NCBI RefSeq assembly: GCF_000821085.1
Contig: NZ_CCXR01000001.1
Span: 1,323,001-1,387,000, forward strand
Origin: Bacillus sp. B-jedd
GTDB lineage: Bacteria; Bacillota; Bacilli; Bacillales; Cytobacillaceae
DNA: 64,000 nucleotides
Direction of reading: 5' to 3'
The notes under the pieces: model-generated
Told to the model about the DNA's origin: nothing
Database searches by the model: none
What the model saw: the letters and a program-made list of their open reading frames with translations, nothing else
Shown here: positions 32,202 through 41,067 of the stretch, in pieces
Layout: the number at the start of each line of letters is the position of its first letter
How positions within the stretch are numbered: the first letter of the stretch is position 1
Program-made: the position numbers and the translations under genes

Positions 32202-34781
32202 ATGATAGATCTAATGAGCAAAATCAAAGATTTTAAAATGACAAGAAGATCGTTCATCGGCTGGACTTCAGCAGCCGCGGCTGCCGCCGCAGTTCCGGTG
32301 TCCAGGGGTCTTGTCGCCAAGGCCGAGACAAATATTGGCATTGAGGAAGCAGGCGGGGAAGGCATCTGGAAAACCGCCGCGTGCTGGCATAACTGCGGCA
32401 GCCGCTGCCTGAACAAAGTTCTTATCAAGGATGGCGTCGTCATCCGCCAGAAAACAGACGATACACATCCGGATTCCCCTGACTTCCCGCAACAGCGCGG
32501 CTGCCTGCGCGGCCGTTCACAGCGCCAGCAGGTTTTCAGCGCGGACCGGCTGAAGTATCCGATGAAACGGAAAAACTGGGCTCCTGGAGGCGGCAAAAAA
32601 GAGCTGCGCGGCAAAGACCAATGGGTCCGTATTTCATGGGAAGAAGCAATTGAAACGATTGCGTCTGAAACGAAGAGAATCATTGGAAAATATGGCAATG
32701 AATCGATCTGGGTGACTGGCGGCGGCGATATCAGCAAGGCGATGTCGACAGTCGGCGGCCATACATCAAGCACCGGGACGATTTCCTGGGGGGCCTGGCT
32801 TTATACGCATGAAATGCTTGGAGTCGGCGAAGGGCTGTATGTCCAGGGCATCAATGACAGGATTGACTTGAGGAATTCACAACTAATTATCCTCTGGGGC
32901 GCCAACCCGGCATGGAGCACGATGGGCAGCGCCACATATAACTACCTTCAGGCGAAAAAGGCGGGAGCGCGGTTCATTACAATCGATCCGCTTTATACGG
33001 ATTCCGCGAATGTTTTCGGAGCGCAATGGGTGCCTGTACGCCCAGGCACAGACCACGCGCTTGCGCTTGGGATTATGCATACGTTGCTCAAAGAGGACGA
33101 CCCGATTACAAATCCGCTTGTGAAATGGGAATTCCTGAATAAGTATACGATCGGTTTCGATGCGGATCATATGCCTCCTGGGGCTGATAAAAAAGAAAAC
33201 TTCAAGGATTACTTGCTCGGCACATATGACGGGCAGCCGAAAACGGCCGAGTGGGCATCGGAAATTTGCGGTGTCAAACCAAGCGTCATCCGCTATTTGG
33301 CAAGGGAAATCGGCGGGACCGAGCGAGTCGCACTGCTGACAGGCTGGGCGCCGGCGCGAATCAACAACGGCGAAGGCTGGGTCCAGGCTTTCTCGACACT
33401 AGGCATGATGACCGGCCATATGGGATCACCAGGCAATATGACCGGGGTCAGCTGCTGGGAATATGCGGGCAACAACGGTCCGGCGCTCCTTAATGGCGGC
33501 GGGGACGGACTTCCATCAGTAACAAATCCGATTACGAACCTCATAAATGAGAACGAGATTTTCGACGCAGTTTTGAAAGGGAAGTTTTTGCAAAAAGGCG
33601 AGGGTGAACGGAAAGTCAACATCCAGTTCATCTACCATAGTAAAACGGCTACATTGCAAACAAGAAGCAATATTATGAGGGGAATTGAAGCGCACCGGAA
33701 AGTTGAATTCATCGTCACGAATGCCTATGCGCTCACAACTACCGCCAAATATTCCGATATCGTCCTGCCGGTTACGACCGAGTGGGAACGGGAAGGCGCT
33801 GTTACAGGCGGCAACCGTGAAATCCTGATTACCTGGTCAAAAATCACCGACCCGCTTTACGAATCAAAAAGCGACCAGGAAATTGCCAAGCTGCTCATTA
33901 AAGCGCTCGGCAAAAATGCGGATGAGGTATATCCGATTAGCGAAAAACAGCAATATTTCAATCAATTGGCCGGTAGCACTGTCGTGAGGGATAACGGCAT
34001 CGACTTTGAACCGCTCTGCACGATTACTGCAGCGGACATTAAAGAATGGGGCGTTGAAGGATCTCCGCAAAAAGGACGGATACCACTGAAAGAATTCGTC
34101 GATAAGGGAATTTACCAGATTCCAAGAAAGAAAGGCGACAAGTTCGGCTATATCGCCTACAAAGAGTTTATCGATGACCCTGTCAAAAATCCAGTATCGT
34201 CAGAGAGCGGCAAATTCGAAATTTACTGCCGGAAACTGAATGAGGCTTCCAAAACGGCCTTTACGGAAATTGCGCCAATCCCGAAATATGAGCCGAGAGT
34301 GGAAGGCTATGAATCTACCTTTAAAAACTGGAAGAAGAAGCAAAAAGGAGATTATCCGTTCCAGGTATTCAATCCCCACTATCTGCGCCGTTCGCATAGT
34401 ACGTTCGACAATGTTCCGTGGCTTCGCGAGCAATGGCCTAATCCGGTTTACCTCAGCCGGGAAGATGCGGCAGATCTTGGCATTAAAACCGGGGAAACAG
34501 TCATGCTGTCCAATGAGTATGGCAAAACACTCCGTCCTGCGTTTGTTGTCGAAACGATCATGCCAGGCACAGTCGCCCTTCCGCACGGAGCATGGGTCGA
34601 CCTTGATGAAAAGGATGAAGTTGACCGCGCCGGCGCCGACAATATGCTTGTAGGTTTCCAGCCAACCGGACTTGGCACATCCGGCTACAACACGGCGAGA
34701 TGCAACGTTGAGAAATGGCACGGCGAACAGCTGGAAGAAGACTATAAATGGGAACAAAGAATCCTGAAGCTGGATAACTAA
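32202..34781 (+). CDS. DmsA-like Tat-exported molybdopterin reductase, catalytic subunit
   Basis: 859 aa. The Tat signal TRRSFIGWTSAAAAAAAVPV is near the N-terminus. The [4Fe-4S] motif is CWHNCGSRCLNKVL with a later Cys (QQRGCLRGR). Molybdopterin domains include IILWGANPAWSTMG and YSDIVLPVTTEWEREG, and the C-terminal barrel is near VYLSREDAADLGIKTGE. It reduces an external acceptor such as DMSO, an N-oxide or a sulfur/selenium oxyanion; the substrate is not readable from sequence. It works with the DmsB and DmsC proteins that follow, outside the membrane, fed from menaquinol. Ribosome-binding site AGGAGGG. Confidence 0.9.
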   Translation: MIDLMSKIKDFKMTRRSFIGWTSAAAAAAAVPVSRGLVAKAETNIGIEEAGGEGIWKTAACWHNCGSRCLNKVLIKDGVVIRQKTDDTHPDSPDFPQQRGCLRGRSQRQQVFSADRLKYPMKRKNWAPGGGKKELRGKDQWVRISWEEAIETIASETKRIIGKYGNESIWVTGGGDISKAMSTVGGHTSSTGTISWGAWLYTHEMLGVGEGLYVQGINDRIDLRNSQLIILWGANPAWSTMGSATYNYLQAKKAGARFITIDPLYTDSANVFGAQWVPVRPGTDHALALGIMHTLLKEDDPITNPLVKWEFLNKYTIGFDADHMPPGADKKENFKDYLLGTYDGQPKTAEWASEICGVKPSVIRYLAREIGGTERVALLTGWAPARINNGEGWVQAFSTLGMMTGHMGSPGNMTGVSCWEYAGNNGPALLNGGGDGLPSVTNPITNLINENEIFDAVLKGKFLQKGEGERKVNIQFIYHSKTATLQTRSNIMRGIEAHRKVEFIVTNAYALTTTAKYSDIVLPVTTEWEREGAVTGGNREILITWSKITDPLYESKSDQEIAKLLIKALGKNADEVYPISEKQQYFNQLAGSTVVRDNGIDFEPLCTITAADIKEWGVEGSPQKGRIPLKEFVDKGIYQIPRKKGDKFGYIAYKEFIDDPVKNPVSSESGKFEIYCRKLNEASKTAFTEIAPIPKYEPRVEGYESTFKNWKKKQKGDYPFQVFNPHYLRRSHSTFDNVPWLREQWPNPVYLSREDAADLGIKTGETVMLSNEYGKTLRPAFVVETIMPGTVALPHGAWVDLDEKDEVDRAGADNMLVGFQPTGLGTSGYNTARCNVEKWHGEQLEEDYKWEQRILKLDN

Positions 34782-34801
34782 ACAGGGAGGAGGGAAACGT
34801 T

Positions 34802-35347
34802 ATGCCTCAAATGGGTTTTTATATAAATGTAGCAGAATGCATTGGATGCAAAACATGTGTGGTTTCCTGCAAGGATAAAAACAATCTCGAAGTCGGCAGG
34901 AACTTCAGGAGGGTCTACGATTACCAGGAAGGGACCTTCCCGAACGTTTCAATGCACCATTTAACGATCTCCTGCAACCATTGTGATGAACCGGCGTGCG
35001 CCAAAGGCTGTCCGACAGGCGCTGCCTATAAGCGGACTGAGGATGGTGTCGTCGTCATCGATCACGACAAGTGCATCGGCTGCCGCTACTGCGAATGGAA
35101 CTGCCCGTATGGTGCTCCGCAGTTCGATAAGGCGCTTGGCATGATGACGAAGTGCGATACCTGCCTCGATCTCCGGAAAAAAGGAGAAGATCCAATGTGC
35201 GTCGCATCCTGCCCGATGCGGGCGATCGAATTTGGGGAAATCAGCGAACTTCGCGCCAAATACGGTGAAAATGCCGATATCAAGGGGCTGCCAAGCTCAA
35301 CGATTACGAAACCAAATTTGGTCATCACACCACTTAGCCAATCATAA
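34802..35347 (+). CDS. DmsB-like 4Fe-4S electron-transfer subunit
   Basis: 181 aa. Four cluster motifs: CIGCKTCVVSC, CNHCDEPACAKGCP, CIGCRYCEWNCP, and CDTCLDLRKKG with CVASCP. No signal of its own; DmsB is carried out with DmsA by the Tat system. It passes electrons from the DmsC quinol dehydrogenase to the catalytic subunit. Start behind GGGAGGAGGG, 20 bp after dmsA-like. Confidence 0.93.
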   Translation: MPQMGFYINVAECIGCKTCVVSCKDKNNLEVGRNFRRVYDYQEGTFPNVSMHHLTISCNHCDEPACAKGCPTGAAYKRTEDGVVVIDHDKCIGCRYCEWNCPYGAPQFDKALGMMTKCDTCLDLRKKGEDPMCVASCPMRAIEFGEISELRAKYGENADIKGLPSSTITKPNLVITPLSQS

Positions 35348-35361
35348 AGGAGGAAATTCAT

Positions 35362-36198
35362 ATGCATGAATGGGCTCTGTTAATATTTACGATCGCCATC
35401 CCCGCGGCATGCGGCGGAATGTTATTTCTTTGGTTCATGAATGGAAGGCCTGGTTTTTCGGGCAAAAATTCGTATGAATCGTTTAAATTGCCCCTTCTCA
35501 TCATTGCGTCGCTGTCACTGGCAGGCCTGGCCGCATCATTTTTCCATCTCGGCGAACCGCTCCACGCGCTGAATGCGGTCCGCGGTTTCGGCAGATCATG
35601 GATGAGCAATGAAATCGTCATTTCGGGCGCTTTCATCGGCCTTGCCTGCTTGACAGCCGGCCTTGCCATTGTCCGTAAGCAGGTTAGCCCAGCGCTTATG
35701 CTGATCACCGGTCTAGTTGGGCTAGCGGCCATTTATTGCATGGCGACAACCTATACGGTTACAAGGGTTAATGGCTGGAACCATCTCAACACTTACTTTG
35801 TTTTTTACGGGACGGCGATTGCAGCGGGCCCTGTCCTTGGAGCAGCACTACTTTTGCCAAAAAGGCAGAGCGATTCTGCTAGGACCGTTGTGAAATGGGC
35901 CTTCGCACTTGCCATCGCGGGTCTTGGCCTCCAGGCAGCCGGCGCGGCGATGTTCAGCGGTTTTACCGCAGATCTCGAGCTTATTACCGGTGCAACGGCT
36001 GCTGCAAAGCTTGCCCCTTATTCAGGATTGATTGGAGCCCGCTGGGTCATTGAACTCATCGGCCTCGGCCTTCTCGCCTATATGTCAATGTCGTCAGGCA
36101 AAAGGAAGATCGGCGGGGCAGCCGTCGTTGGCGCCTTCATTCTTTTCCTGCTGGCAGAAAGCATGGGCAGATATGTGTTTTACGTGCTTGGTTCATAA
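35362..36198 (+). CDS. DmsC-like membrane anchor / menaquinol dehydrogenase
   Basis: 278 aa with eight predicted membrane helices, from WALLIFTIAIPAACGGMLFL to GAFILFLLAESMGRYVFYV. The DmsC family pattern is present, including the HLGEPLHALNA segment at ~60 and the final AESMGRYVFY. It binds menaquinol and anchors the DmsAB pair on the outer face. Start behind AAAGGAGG, 14 bp after the DmsB-like gene. Confidence 0.9.
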   Translation: MHEWALLIFTIAIPAACGGMLFLWFMNGRPGFSGKNSYESFKLPLLIIASLSLAGLAASFFHLGEPLHALNAVRGFGRSWMSNEIVISGAFIGLACLTAGLAIVRKQVSPALMLITGLVGLAAIYCMATTYTVTRVNGWNHLNTYFVFYGTAIAAGPVLGAALLLPKRQSDSARTVVKWAFALAIAGLGLQAAGAAMFSGFTADLELITGATAAAKLAPYSGLIGARWVIELIGLGLLAYMSMSSGKRKIGGAAVVGAFILFLLAESMGRYVFYVLGS

Positions 36199-36259
36199 TT
36201 TTTAAGTAACTGGGGTTTAACCATATAGATTAAACGTCAAAAAATTAGGGAGGTGCAGC

Positions 36260-37170
36260 ATGGGAATTATCGGAAGCTGGGTGGAAAGCCTTGATTATCA
36301 ATTTGAGATATTGCGGGAGCGCTGTGTGCGCCATATAAGCCCGCTTTCCGGTTGTGAGAAGTGTGCCAATGCGTGCGGGGAGGAAGCCATTATTTTTTCG
36401 GACGGAAAACCTACCATTGATGCGCCCGCTGTACGGATTGCGGGGACTGTATCCCAGCGTGTCCGGTTGAAGCCATTGCCGGCATCCTCCCTTCCAAAAA
36501 ATTTGACAGGAATAAGCTTCTGGCAGAAGGAAAGCCCCCAGGCGTAAAAGAACTGCTTGCCTATCGGGCGAAGGGTATCATGGAAATCGCGGCCGGCCCA
36601 TCCGGCTGCGAGTCAGACTGGCATGCTAGCGTGTCGGCTGCAGATGTGGTGCTGAAGGGACTTGGCATTGAACCATTTCGGATTGCCGCAAAAGAAGAAA
36701 TGGATCATTCATGTTCAAGACGGGAACTGTTTTCCCTTTGGAAGGATGAAGGCAGGACACTTGCAAAGCAACTTGCCCCCGCAAAGTGGCGGTTCAACCA
36801 TAACCAGCTGGATCTGGCAGAGCTTTATCCCGCTCACCAGTTTTATTCTATTGAGGTTAATTTAGCCGACTGTACGCTCTGCAAGGCTTGCGCCGCCCTC
36901 TGCCCAAAACATTGCTTCACAATAAGCGAATCATCTTTTGAAATAAGCAGCCAGGCATGCAGCGGTTGCAACTTGTGTGCGGATGTCTGTATGGAAGGAG
37001 CGATAGCAGTCATTGAAGATCCGAGTGTTGCAAAAGACAGCCAGGTACCTGTTCATCAATGCACGTGCATTGACTGCAAAACTTCCTTCCTGTCACTTTC
37101 GGCCGATGATGTAAAATGCCCAGTCTGTACTAAACGGCAGGCCGGATTTTTAAAGAGCCAGAACTGCTGA
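36260..37170 (+). pseudogene. Polyferredoxin of the DMSO-reductase-like operon, frameshifted
   Basis: One gene split in two frames. The first frame (36260-36547) encodes CVRHISPLSGCEKCANACGE and reads correctly to about 36428. The second frame, from there to 37170, continues with CTDCGDCIPACPVEAIAG, then CTLCKACAALCP, CSGCNLCADVC and a Cys-rich tail. Restoring one C at the GCGCCC-GCTGT junction (~36428) gives Asp-Ala-Pro-Arg-Cys-Thr-Asp-Cys, a normal ferredoxin motif, and a ~304-aa protein. The cause may be a real mutation, a sequencing error in a C-run, or programmed slippage. Expected role: cytosolic electron carrier for the reductase. Ribosome-binding site GGGAGGTG. Confidence 0.82.
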
Positions 37171-37210
37171 TTGTTTTTAAAGGTTTTCAACAGGCCTCCA
37201 TATTGGTATA

Positions 37211-37246
37211 AGAAGAAGGAAGCCGCTTTTTTGGCTGGTTCCTTTT
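37211..37246 (+). terminator. Probable terminator of the DMSO-reductase-like operon
   Basis: GGAAGCC near 37218 pairs with GGCTGGTTCC (one bulge), followed by TTTTCTTC. Moderate. Confidence 0.5.
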
Positions 37247-37314
37247 CTTCATAGAAGCCAACATTTGATGAAGATGTTATTGTAATGTTAAATCAAAGGA
37301 AGGGAGTGGCAGGA

Positions 37315-37851
37315 ATGTATAAACGGCCGAATGTGGGAGAGTATGCTCCTTATTATGAACCCTATATTGACCTAGTTCCCGATGGCGACATTGTTGAATT
37401 GTTGGAGAGGCAGGCAGAGGAAACGAAGATTCTTCTGAAAGGACTGTCAGAATCACAAGCTTTATTCAAGTATGGCGAGATGAAATGGAGCGTTAAAGAG
37501 GTGCTCGGCCATATGGCTGATACAGAACGCATTATGGCCTACCGCCTCTTGGTGATTGCGCGCGGGGACGCTGTGCAGCTGCCCGGTTTTAATGAAAATG
37601 ATTATGTCCGGGAAGCGGGATTCGATAAGCTTGAACTTGTGGACCTGCTCGCAAACTTCGTAGCCGTCCGGCTCGGAACAATTCAGCTTTTAAAATCGCT
37701 GAGATCGGATGCCTGGCTGCGTGAAGGCATCGCAAATGATCAAAAGGTTACGGTACGGGGAATTGCTGCGATTATCGCCGGCCATGAGCTGCATCACCGG
37801 AAAATCCTCATGGAAAGATACCTCGGTTCGAATGGTTTTCCAACCGAATAA
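37315..37851 (+). CDS. DinB-family metal-dependent protein
   Basis: 178 aa, four-helix DinB/YfiT fold. The three metal-binding histidines are visible in LGHMADTER (~60) and IAGHELHHRKIL (near the end). Known members are thiol-S-transferases (bacillithiol-dependent in Firmicutes) or of unknown function, cytosolic. The start at 37315 follows GGGAGTGG; ATG 37285 lies before that site. Monocistronic, ending at a good terminator. Confidence 0.83.
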   Translation: MYKRPNVGEYAPYYEPYIDLVPDGDIVELLERQAEETKILLKGLSESQALFKYGEMKWSVKEVLGHMADTERIMAYRLLVIARGDAVQLPGFNENDYVREAGFDKLELVDLLANFVAVRLGTIQLLKSLRSDAWLREGIANDQKVTVRGIAAIIAGHELHHRKILMERYLGSNGFPTE

Positions 37852-37859
37852 TGTAATGC

Positions 37860-37896
37860 AGGCAGGAAATCGGGACTGGTTTCCTGTCTTTTTTTA
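37860..37896 (+). terminator. Terminator after the DinB-like gene
   Basis: CAGGAAA (37863-37869) pairs with TTTCCTG (37880-37886), followed by seven T. The rest of 37897-38060 holds no recognised feature. Confidence 0.85.
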
Positions 37897-38061
37897 TTTT
37901 GCCTCGAATATCGGGCATTTTAGCCCTGGACATCCAATCACAGCCTGCAAAAGAACATAGTTTAGCGATAAAAGCACTCGTCAGTACGATAGAGGGCAGG
38001 GTATTTAGGGCGCTTTTGCAAACAAAATTGAAATTATTGCAAAAAGCTTTAATTGCTTGTT

Positions 38062-38190
38062 GGGATATCGCAAACTTTTGGGATATATCGCAAAATTTTG
38101 GGAAGATATCGCAAATTTTTTCAATATATCGCAAACTTTTTCGATATATCCGAAACTGTCACAATTCCGCCACAAATTCAGCAGCCAAAA
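38062..38190 (+). repeat. 20-bp tandem array A, upstream of the CYP152 gene
   Basis: Five units with 20-bp spacing (the first 18 bp): starts at 38062, 38080, 38100, 38120 and 38140. The shared core is ATATATCGCAAACTTTT. It ends in a non-repetitive tail with CTGTCACAATTCCGCCACAAA and a CCAAAAA run. The same unit and the same tail occur in array B (41068-41205). It creates a false upstream extension of the P450 reading frame. Confidence 0.8.
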
Positions 38191-38304
38191 AAACAGGGGG
38201 GTATACAAATCTCACTTCCGAAGTCACTGTTGCAAAGTTTATTCGCCACACGGTTAGGCAAATATGTAACCAGGAACAAAAGTAATTTTTGCCAAAAGGA
38301 GAAG

Positions 38305-39582
38305 ATGGATTTGAACGGTGAAGTGCCAAAGGACAAGAGCCTAGACAATAGTCTAGCCCTAATGCAGGAGGGGTACGAATTTATCCGCAACCGCTGCAGG
38401 AAATATGGGGCCGATCTATTTGAAGCGCGGCTGCTCGGCCAGAAGGTCGTCTGCATGACAGGTGAAGAAGCTGCGAAGGTTTTTTATGATAATGAAAAAT
38501 TCCAGAGAAAAGGAGCGGCACCTAAACGGATCCAGATAACGCTCTTTGGCGTCGATGCAATCCAGTCTAAGGACGGTGCCGTACATCAGAGTAGAAAAAT
38601 GATGTTCATGTCGCTTCTATCTCCAGAAGGGGTTGGCCAGCTGAAAAATTTGGCCGAAAGGCATTTCCAGGCGGCTGTTCCCCGGTGGCAGCAGATGGAT
38701 AAAGTAGTCCTGTTTGATGAAGCAGAAGTGATTCTTTGCAAAATCGCCTGCGAATGGGCCGGCGTCCCATTGAAGGAAGAGGAAGCGAAGGAGCGGGCAG
38801 AAGATTTCAGCGCGATGGTCGATGCGTTTGGCGCTGTCGGGCCAAGGCACTGGAAAGGCAGATGGGCTAGGAACCGCGCCGAAGAATGGATTACCGGAGT
38901 GATTGAACAAGTGCGTTCGGGTGAATTGGAGGCGCGGGTGGGGTCGGCACTCCATTCGTGGGCTGTGTATCACGATCCGGACGGACAGCCGCTCGATGCG
39001 AAAATGGCGGCAATCGAACTGATCAATGTCTTAAGGCCAATTGTTGCGATTGCAACCTTTCTTACCTTCAGCGCGCTCGCAGTGCACGAGAAACCGGAAA
39101 CATTGAAAAAACTCAGGACAGAAGGGGACGATTACAAGGAATGGTTCGCGGAGGAAGTGCGCCGCTATTATCCATTCGGTCCATTCATCGGTGCCAGGGC
39201 CAAGCGCGCCTTCACCTGGCAAAACTACAATTTTGAAGAAGGCCAGCTCGTCCTGCTCGACATGTACGGCACAAACCATGACTACAGACTGTGGGAATTC
39301 CCTGAACAATTCCATCCGGAACGCTTCCGCGACTGGGACGGCAACCTGTTCAAATTCATTCCCCAAGGCGGCGGCGACCCTACAAAAGGCCACCGCTGCC
39401 CTGGCGAAGGCGTCACTGTCGAAATCATTAAAACAACCATCGACCTGCTCGCCAACAAAATCACCTACAGCGTTCCGGCCGAACAAGACCTAACCTACAG
39501 CCTCACCCGCATGCCCACCCGGCCGGAGAGTGGCTTCGTTATCACCAACGTGCAAGAAGCAGGCGGGGCACATGAACACTAA
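38305..39582 (+). CDS. CYP152-type fatty-acid peroxygenase (P450)
   Basis: 425 aa. The heme-thiolate loop is FIPQGGGDPTKGHRCPGEG, with the short insertion typical of CYP152 (B. subtilis YbdT/P450 BS-beta). The I-helix has the conserved Arg-Pro (NVLRPIVAIATF) in place of the acid-alcohol pair, the Arg that binds the fatty-acid carboxylate. It uses H2O2 directly to hydroxylate or decarboxylate fatty acids and needs no redox partner. ATG 38305 follows AAAGGAG; the open frame back to 38053 runs through the repeat array and is not coding. Monocistronic. Confidence 0.93.
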   Translation: MDLNGEVPKDKSLDNSLALMQEGYEFIRNRCRKYGADLFEARLLGQKVVCMTGEEAAKVFYDNEKFQRKGAAPKRIQITLFGVDAIQSKDGAVHQSRKMMFMSLLSPEGVGQLKNLAERHFQAAVPRWQQMDKVVLFDEAEVILCKIACEWAGVPLKEEEAKERAEDFSAMVDAFGAVGPRHWKGRWARNRAEEWITGVIEQVRSGELEARVGSALHSWAVYHDPDGQPLDAKMAAIELINVLRPIVAIATFLTFSALAVHEKPETLKKLRTEGDDYKEWFAEEVRRYYPFGPFIGARAKRAFTWQNYNFEEGQLVLLDMYGTNHDYRLWEFPEQFHPERFRDWDGNLFKFIPQGGGDPTKGHRCPGEGVTVEIIKTTIDLLANKITYSVPAEQDLTYSLTRMPTRPESGFVITNVQEAGGAHEH

Positions 39583-39659
39583 CGTGAGTATAGAATGTTG
39601 GAAGGTTATGAACGGTGCTTCGGCAAAGACTGCGGGCATTGAAATATTCATAGGAAATG

Positions 39660-39696
39660 AAAAGGAGCAAAGCCCAATCTGGCTTGCTCCTTTTTA
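39660..39696. terminator. Hairpin between the P450 gene and the small minus-strand gene
   Basis: AAAGGAGCAAAGCC pairs with GGCTTGCTCCTTT (one bulge), followed by T-rich ends on both strands. It fits as terminator for both convergent genes. Confidence 0.8.
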
Positions 39697-39710
39697 ACGT
39701 TGTATGTCTA

Positions 39711-39854
39711 TTACCTTGCTGCTTCTGCTTTAGTTTCCTCAACAAGGTTCTTGATTTTAAAATGATGGATGGCAGTCATTACGAGAATGACAAAGCTGAA
39801 AACGGAAGACAGAATAACGCCGCCCAGCAAGAATTTTACTAGTTTTAGGCTCAA
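39711..39854 (-). CDS. Small single-pass membrane protein (47 aa)
   Basis: A TTG start at 39854 follows TGAGGA at 9 nt. The product is a basic N-terminus, one long hydrophobic helix (FLLGGVILSSVFSFVILVM) and a charged tail (KIKNLVEETKAEAAR). The stop is 15 bp before a strong hairpin, as expected of a real transcript. No family recognised. The rest of 39855-40070 shows no other gene. Confidence 0.55.
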   Translation of the reverse strand: MSLKLVKFLLGGVILSSVFSFVILVMTAIHHFKIKNLVEETKAEAAR

Positions 39855-40070
39855 TTCTAAAATTCCTCATTTTATTTCTTCATCAACAGTATTTGTATCC
39901 CGGCGCAAGGGGGATTACACAGAAAGAGGTGAAAGGCTTCAGTGGGAATTTTTTCCCTAAATCATGAGACAGTCTCCCATAAGGACTGCTGAAATGATAG
40001 AATGATTTAAAACGAATTTACTGAAAACTCTTTTCGTGGTGATATATTCGTATGAAAAGGAGAGCTGGAA

Positions 40071-40904
40071 ATGCATTGGTTCGGCGGAAGTAATGAAAAC
40101 TATAAATTCACTATGTTTGCCACTTCGCATCTTATTGTACTGGCGCTTCTTGTGGCGGCGGCTGTCACTATGTTCTTTCTGCGGAAGAGTCTGAAGGAGG
40201 GCCGGCAGCGGAAACTAGAAATAGGCATGGCGGTTACCCTGATTGTGATGGAATCGCTCTATCATATTTGGATGTATGCCAATGGCTTCTGGCGGGCGTA
40301 TGATTCCTTGCCAGCTGGATTATGCAGTATCAGCCTCATCCTGGCTGTCGTTCTTCTTTTGACAAGAAAAAAAGTAGTTTATGATATCCTGTTATACACG
40401 GGCCTGCTCGGAGCGTCACAGGCACTGGCGACGCCCTACCTATTTTACGATTTTCCGCATTTCCGATTTATCCATTTCTTCTATACCCATATGATGATGG
40501 TGCTTGTCCCGCTTTATTTTACGTGGGTCAAAGGCTACCGGCCGACAATCAAATCCGTCCTCAGGCTCATCATCTTTCTGAATCTGCTCATGCCTTTCGT
40601 CATGCTGATCAACAAATTAACCGGCGGAAATTACATGTACCTCAGCCACAAACCCGAAACCGCCAGCCTTCTCGACGTACTAGGCCCATACCCTTGGTAC
40701 ATCTTATCGCTTGAAGGCCTTCTTGTGTCCCTCAGCCTGCTCCTATGGCTCCTCTTCCGTCAAAAGGGTAGAACGGGCATTTCCGCCGAGGCAGAGGACG
40801 GTTCCAGTGCCTCATTGCCCGAATTGAGCAAACATGAGAACTTATCCAGTTCATCAAACCCGGGAGCAATGGACAGCAAAGAATCGTACAGAGTCAAAAC
40901 TTGA
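40071..40904 (+). CDS. YwaF-type integral membrane protein (TIGR02206 family)
   Basis: 277 aa. Seven membrane helices; family features include the N-terminal FATSHLIVLALLVAAA, ESLYHIWMYANGFW, LPAGLCSISLILAVV and the FFYTHMMMVLVPLYFTW helix. Function unknown. The ribosome-binding site is AAAGGAGAG. The final ~36 residues after LLWLLFRQKGRT are low-complexity and Ser-rich. They are encoded by a degraded copy of the GGACGGTTCC repeat, so the C-terminus is probably an acquired tail and the ancestral protein ended near Arg-Gln-Lys. Confidence 0.83.
   Translation: MHWFGGSNENYKFTMFATSHLIVLALLVAAAVTMFFLRKSLKEGRQRKLEIGMAVTLIVMESLYHIWMYANGFWRAYDSLPAGLCSISLILAVVLLLTRKKVVYDILLYTGLLGASQALATPYLFYDFPHFRFIHFFYTHMMMVLVPLYFTWVKGYRPTIKSVLRLIIFLNLLMPFVMLINKLTGGNYMYLSHKPETASLLDVLGPYPWYILSLEGLLVSLSLLLWLLFRQKGRTGISAEAEDGSSASLPELSKHENLSSSSNPGAMDSKESYRVKT
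40796..40850. repeat. Degraded GGACGGTTCC repeat, copy 3, inside the ywaF-like 3' end
   Basis: GGACGGTTCC then GTGCCTCATT and a GAATTGAGCA segment follow the order of copies 1 and 2, but the right arm is decayed (TGAGAACTT in place of TGGAACC). It encodes the terminal EDGSSASLPELSKHE. Confidence 0.5.
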
Positions 40905-40920
40905 ATTTCCATCAAATTGG

Positions 40921-40950
40921 AGACCGTTCCACGCAGGATGGTCTTTTTTT
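40921..40950 (+). terminator. Terminator after the ywaF-like gene
   Basis: AGACC pairs with GGTCT around a 14-nt interior (plus one G-T pair), then seven T. Confidence 0.65.
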
Positions 40951-41067
40951 GATGTTTTTTTGCTGGGAAATGCTTGAAAAACAGATCAATGGGAATGCAT
41001 AACAGGCGGTTTGACTCCGGAAATAGAGATTCTCGACGCAAAATTGGTCCACTTCCGGGAGGATTTT

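Noticed and set aside
38053..38304. 84-codon N-terminal extension of the P450
   Set aside because: It is read-through of the 20-bp repeat array; the real start at 38305 has a good ribosome-binding site and gives the family length.
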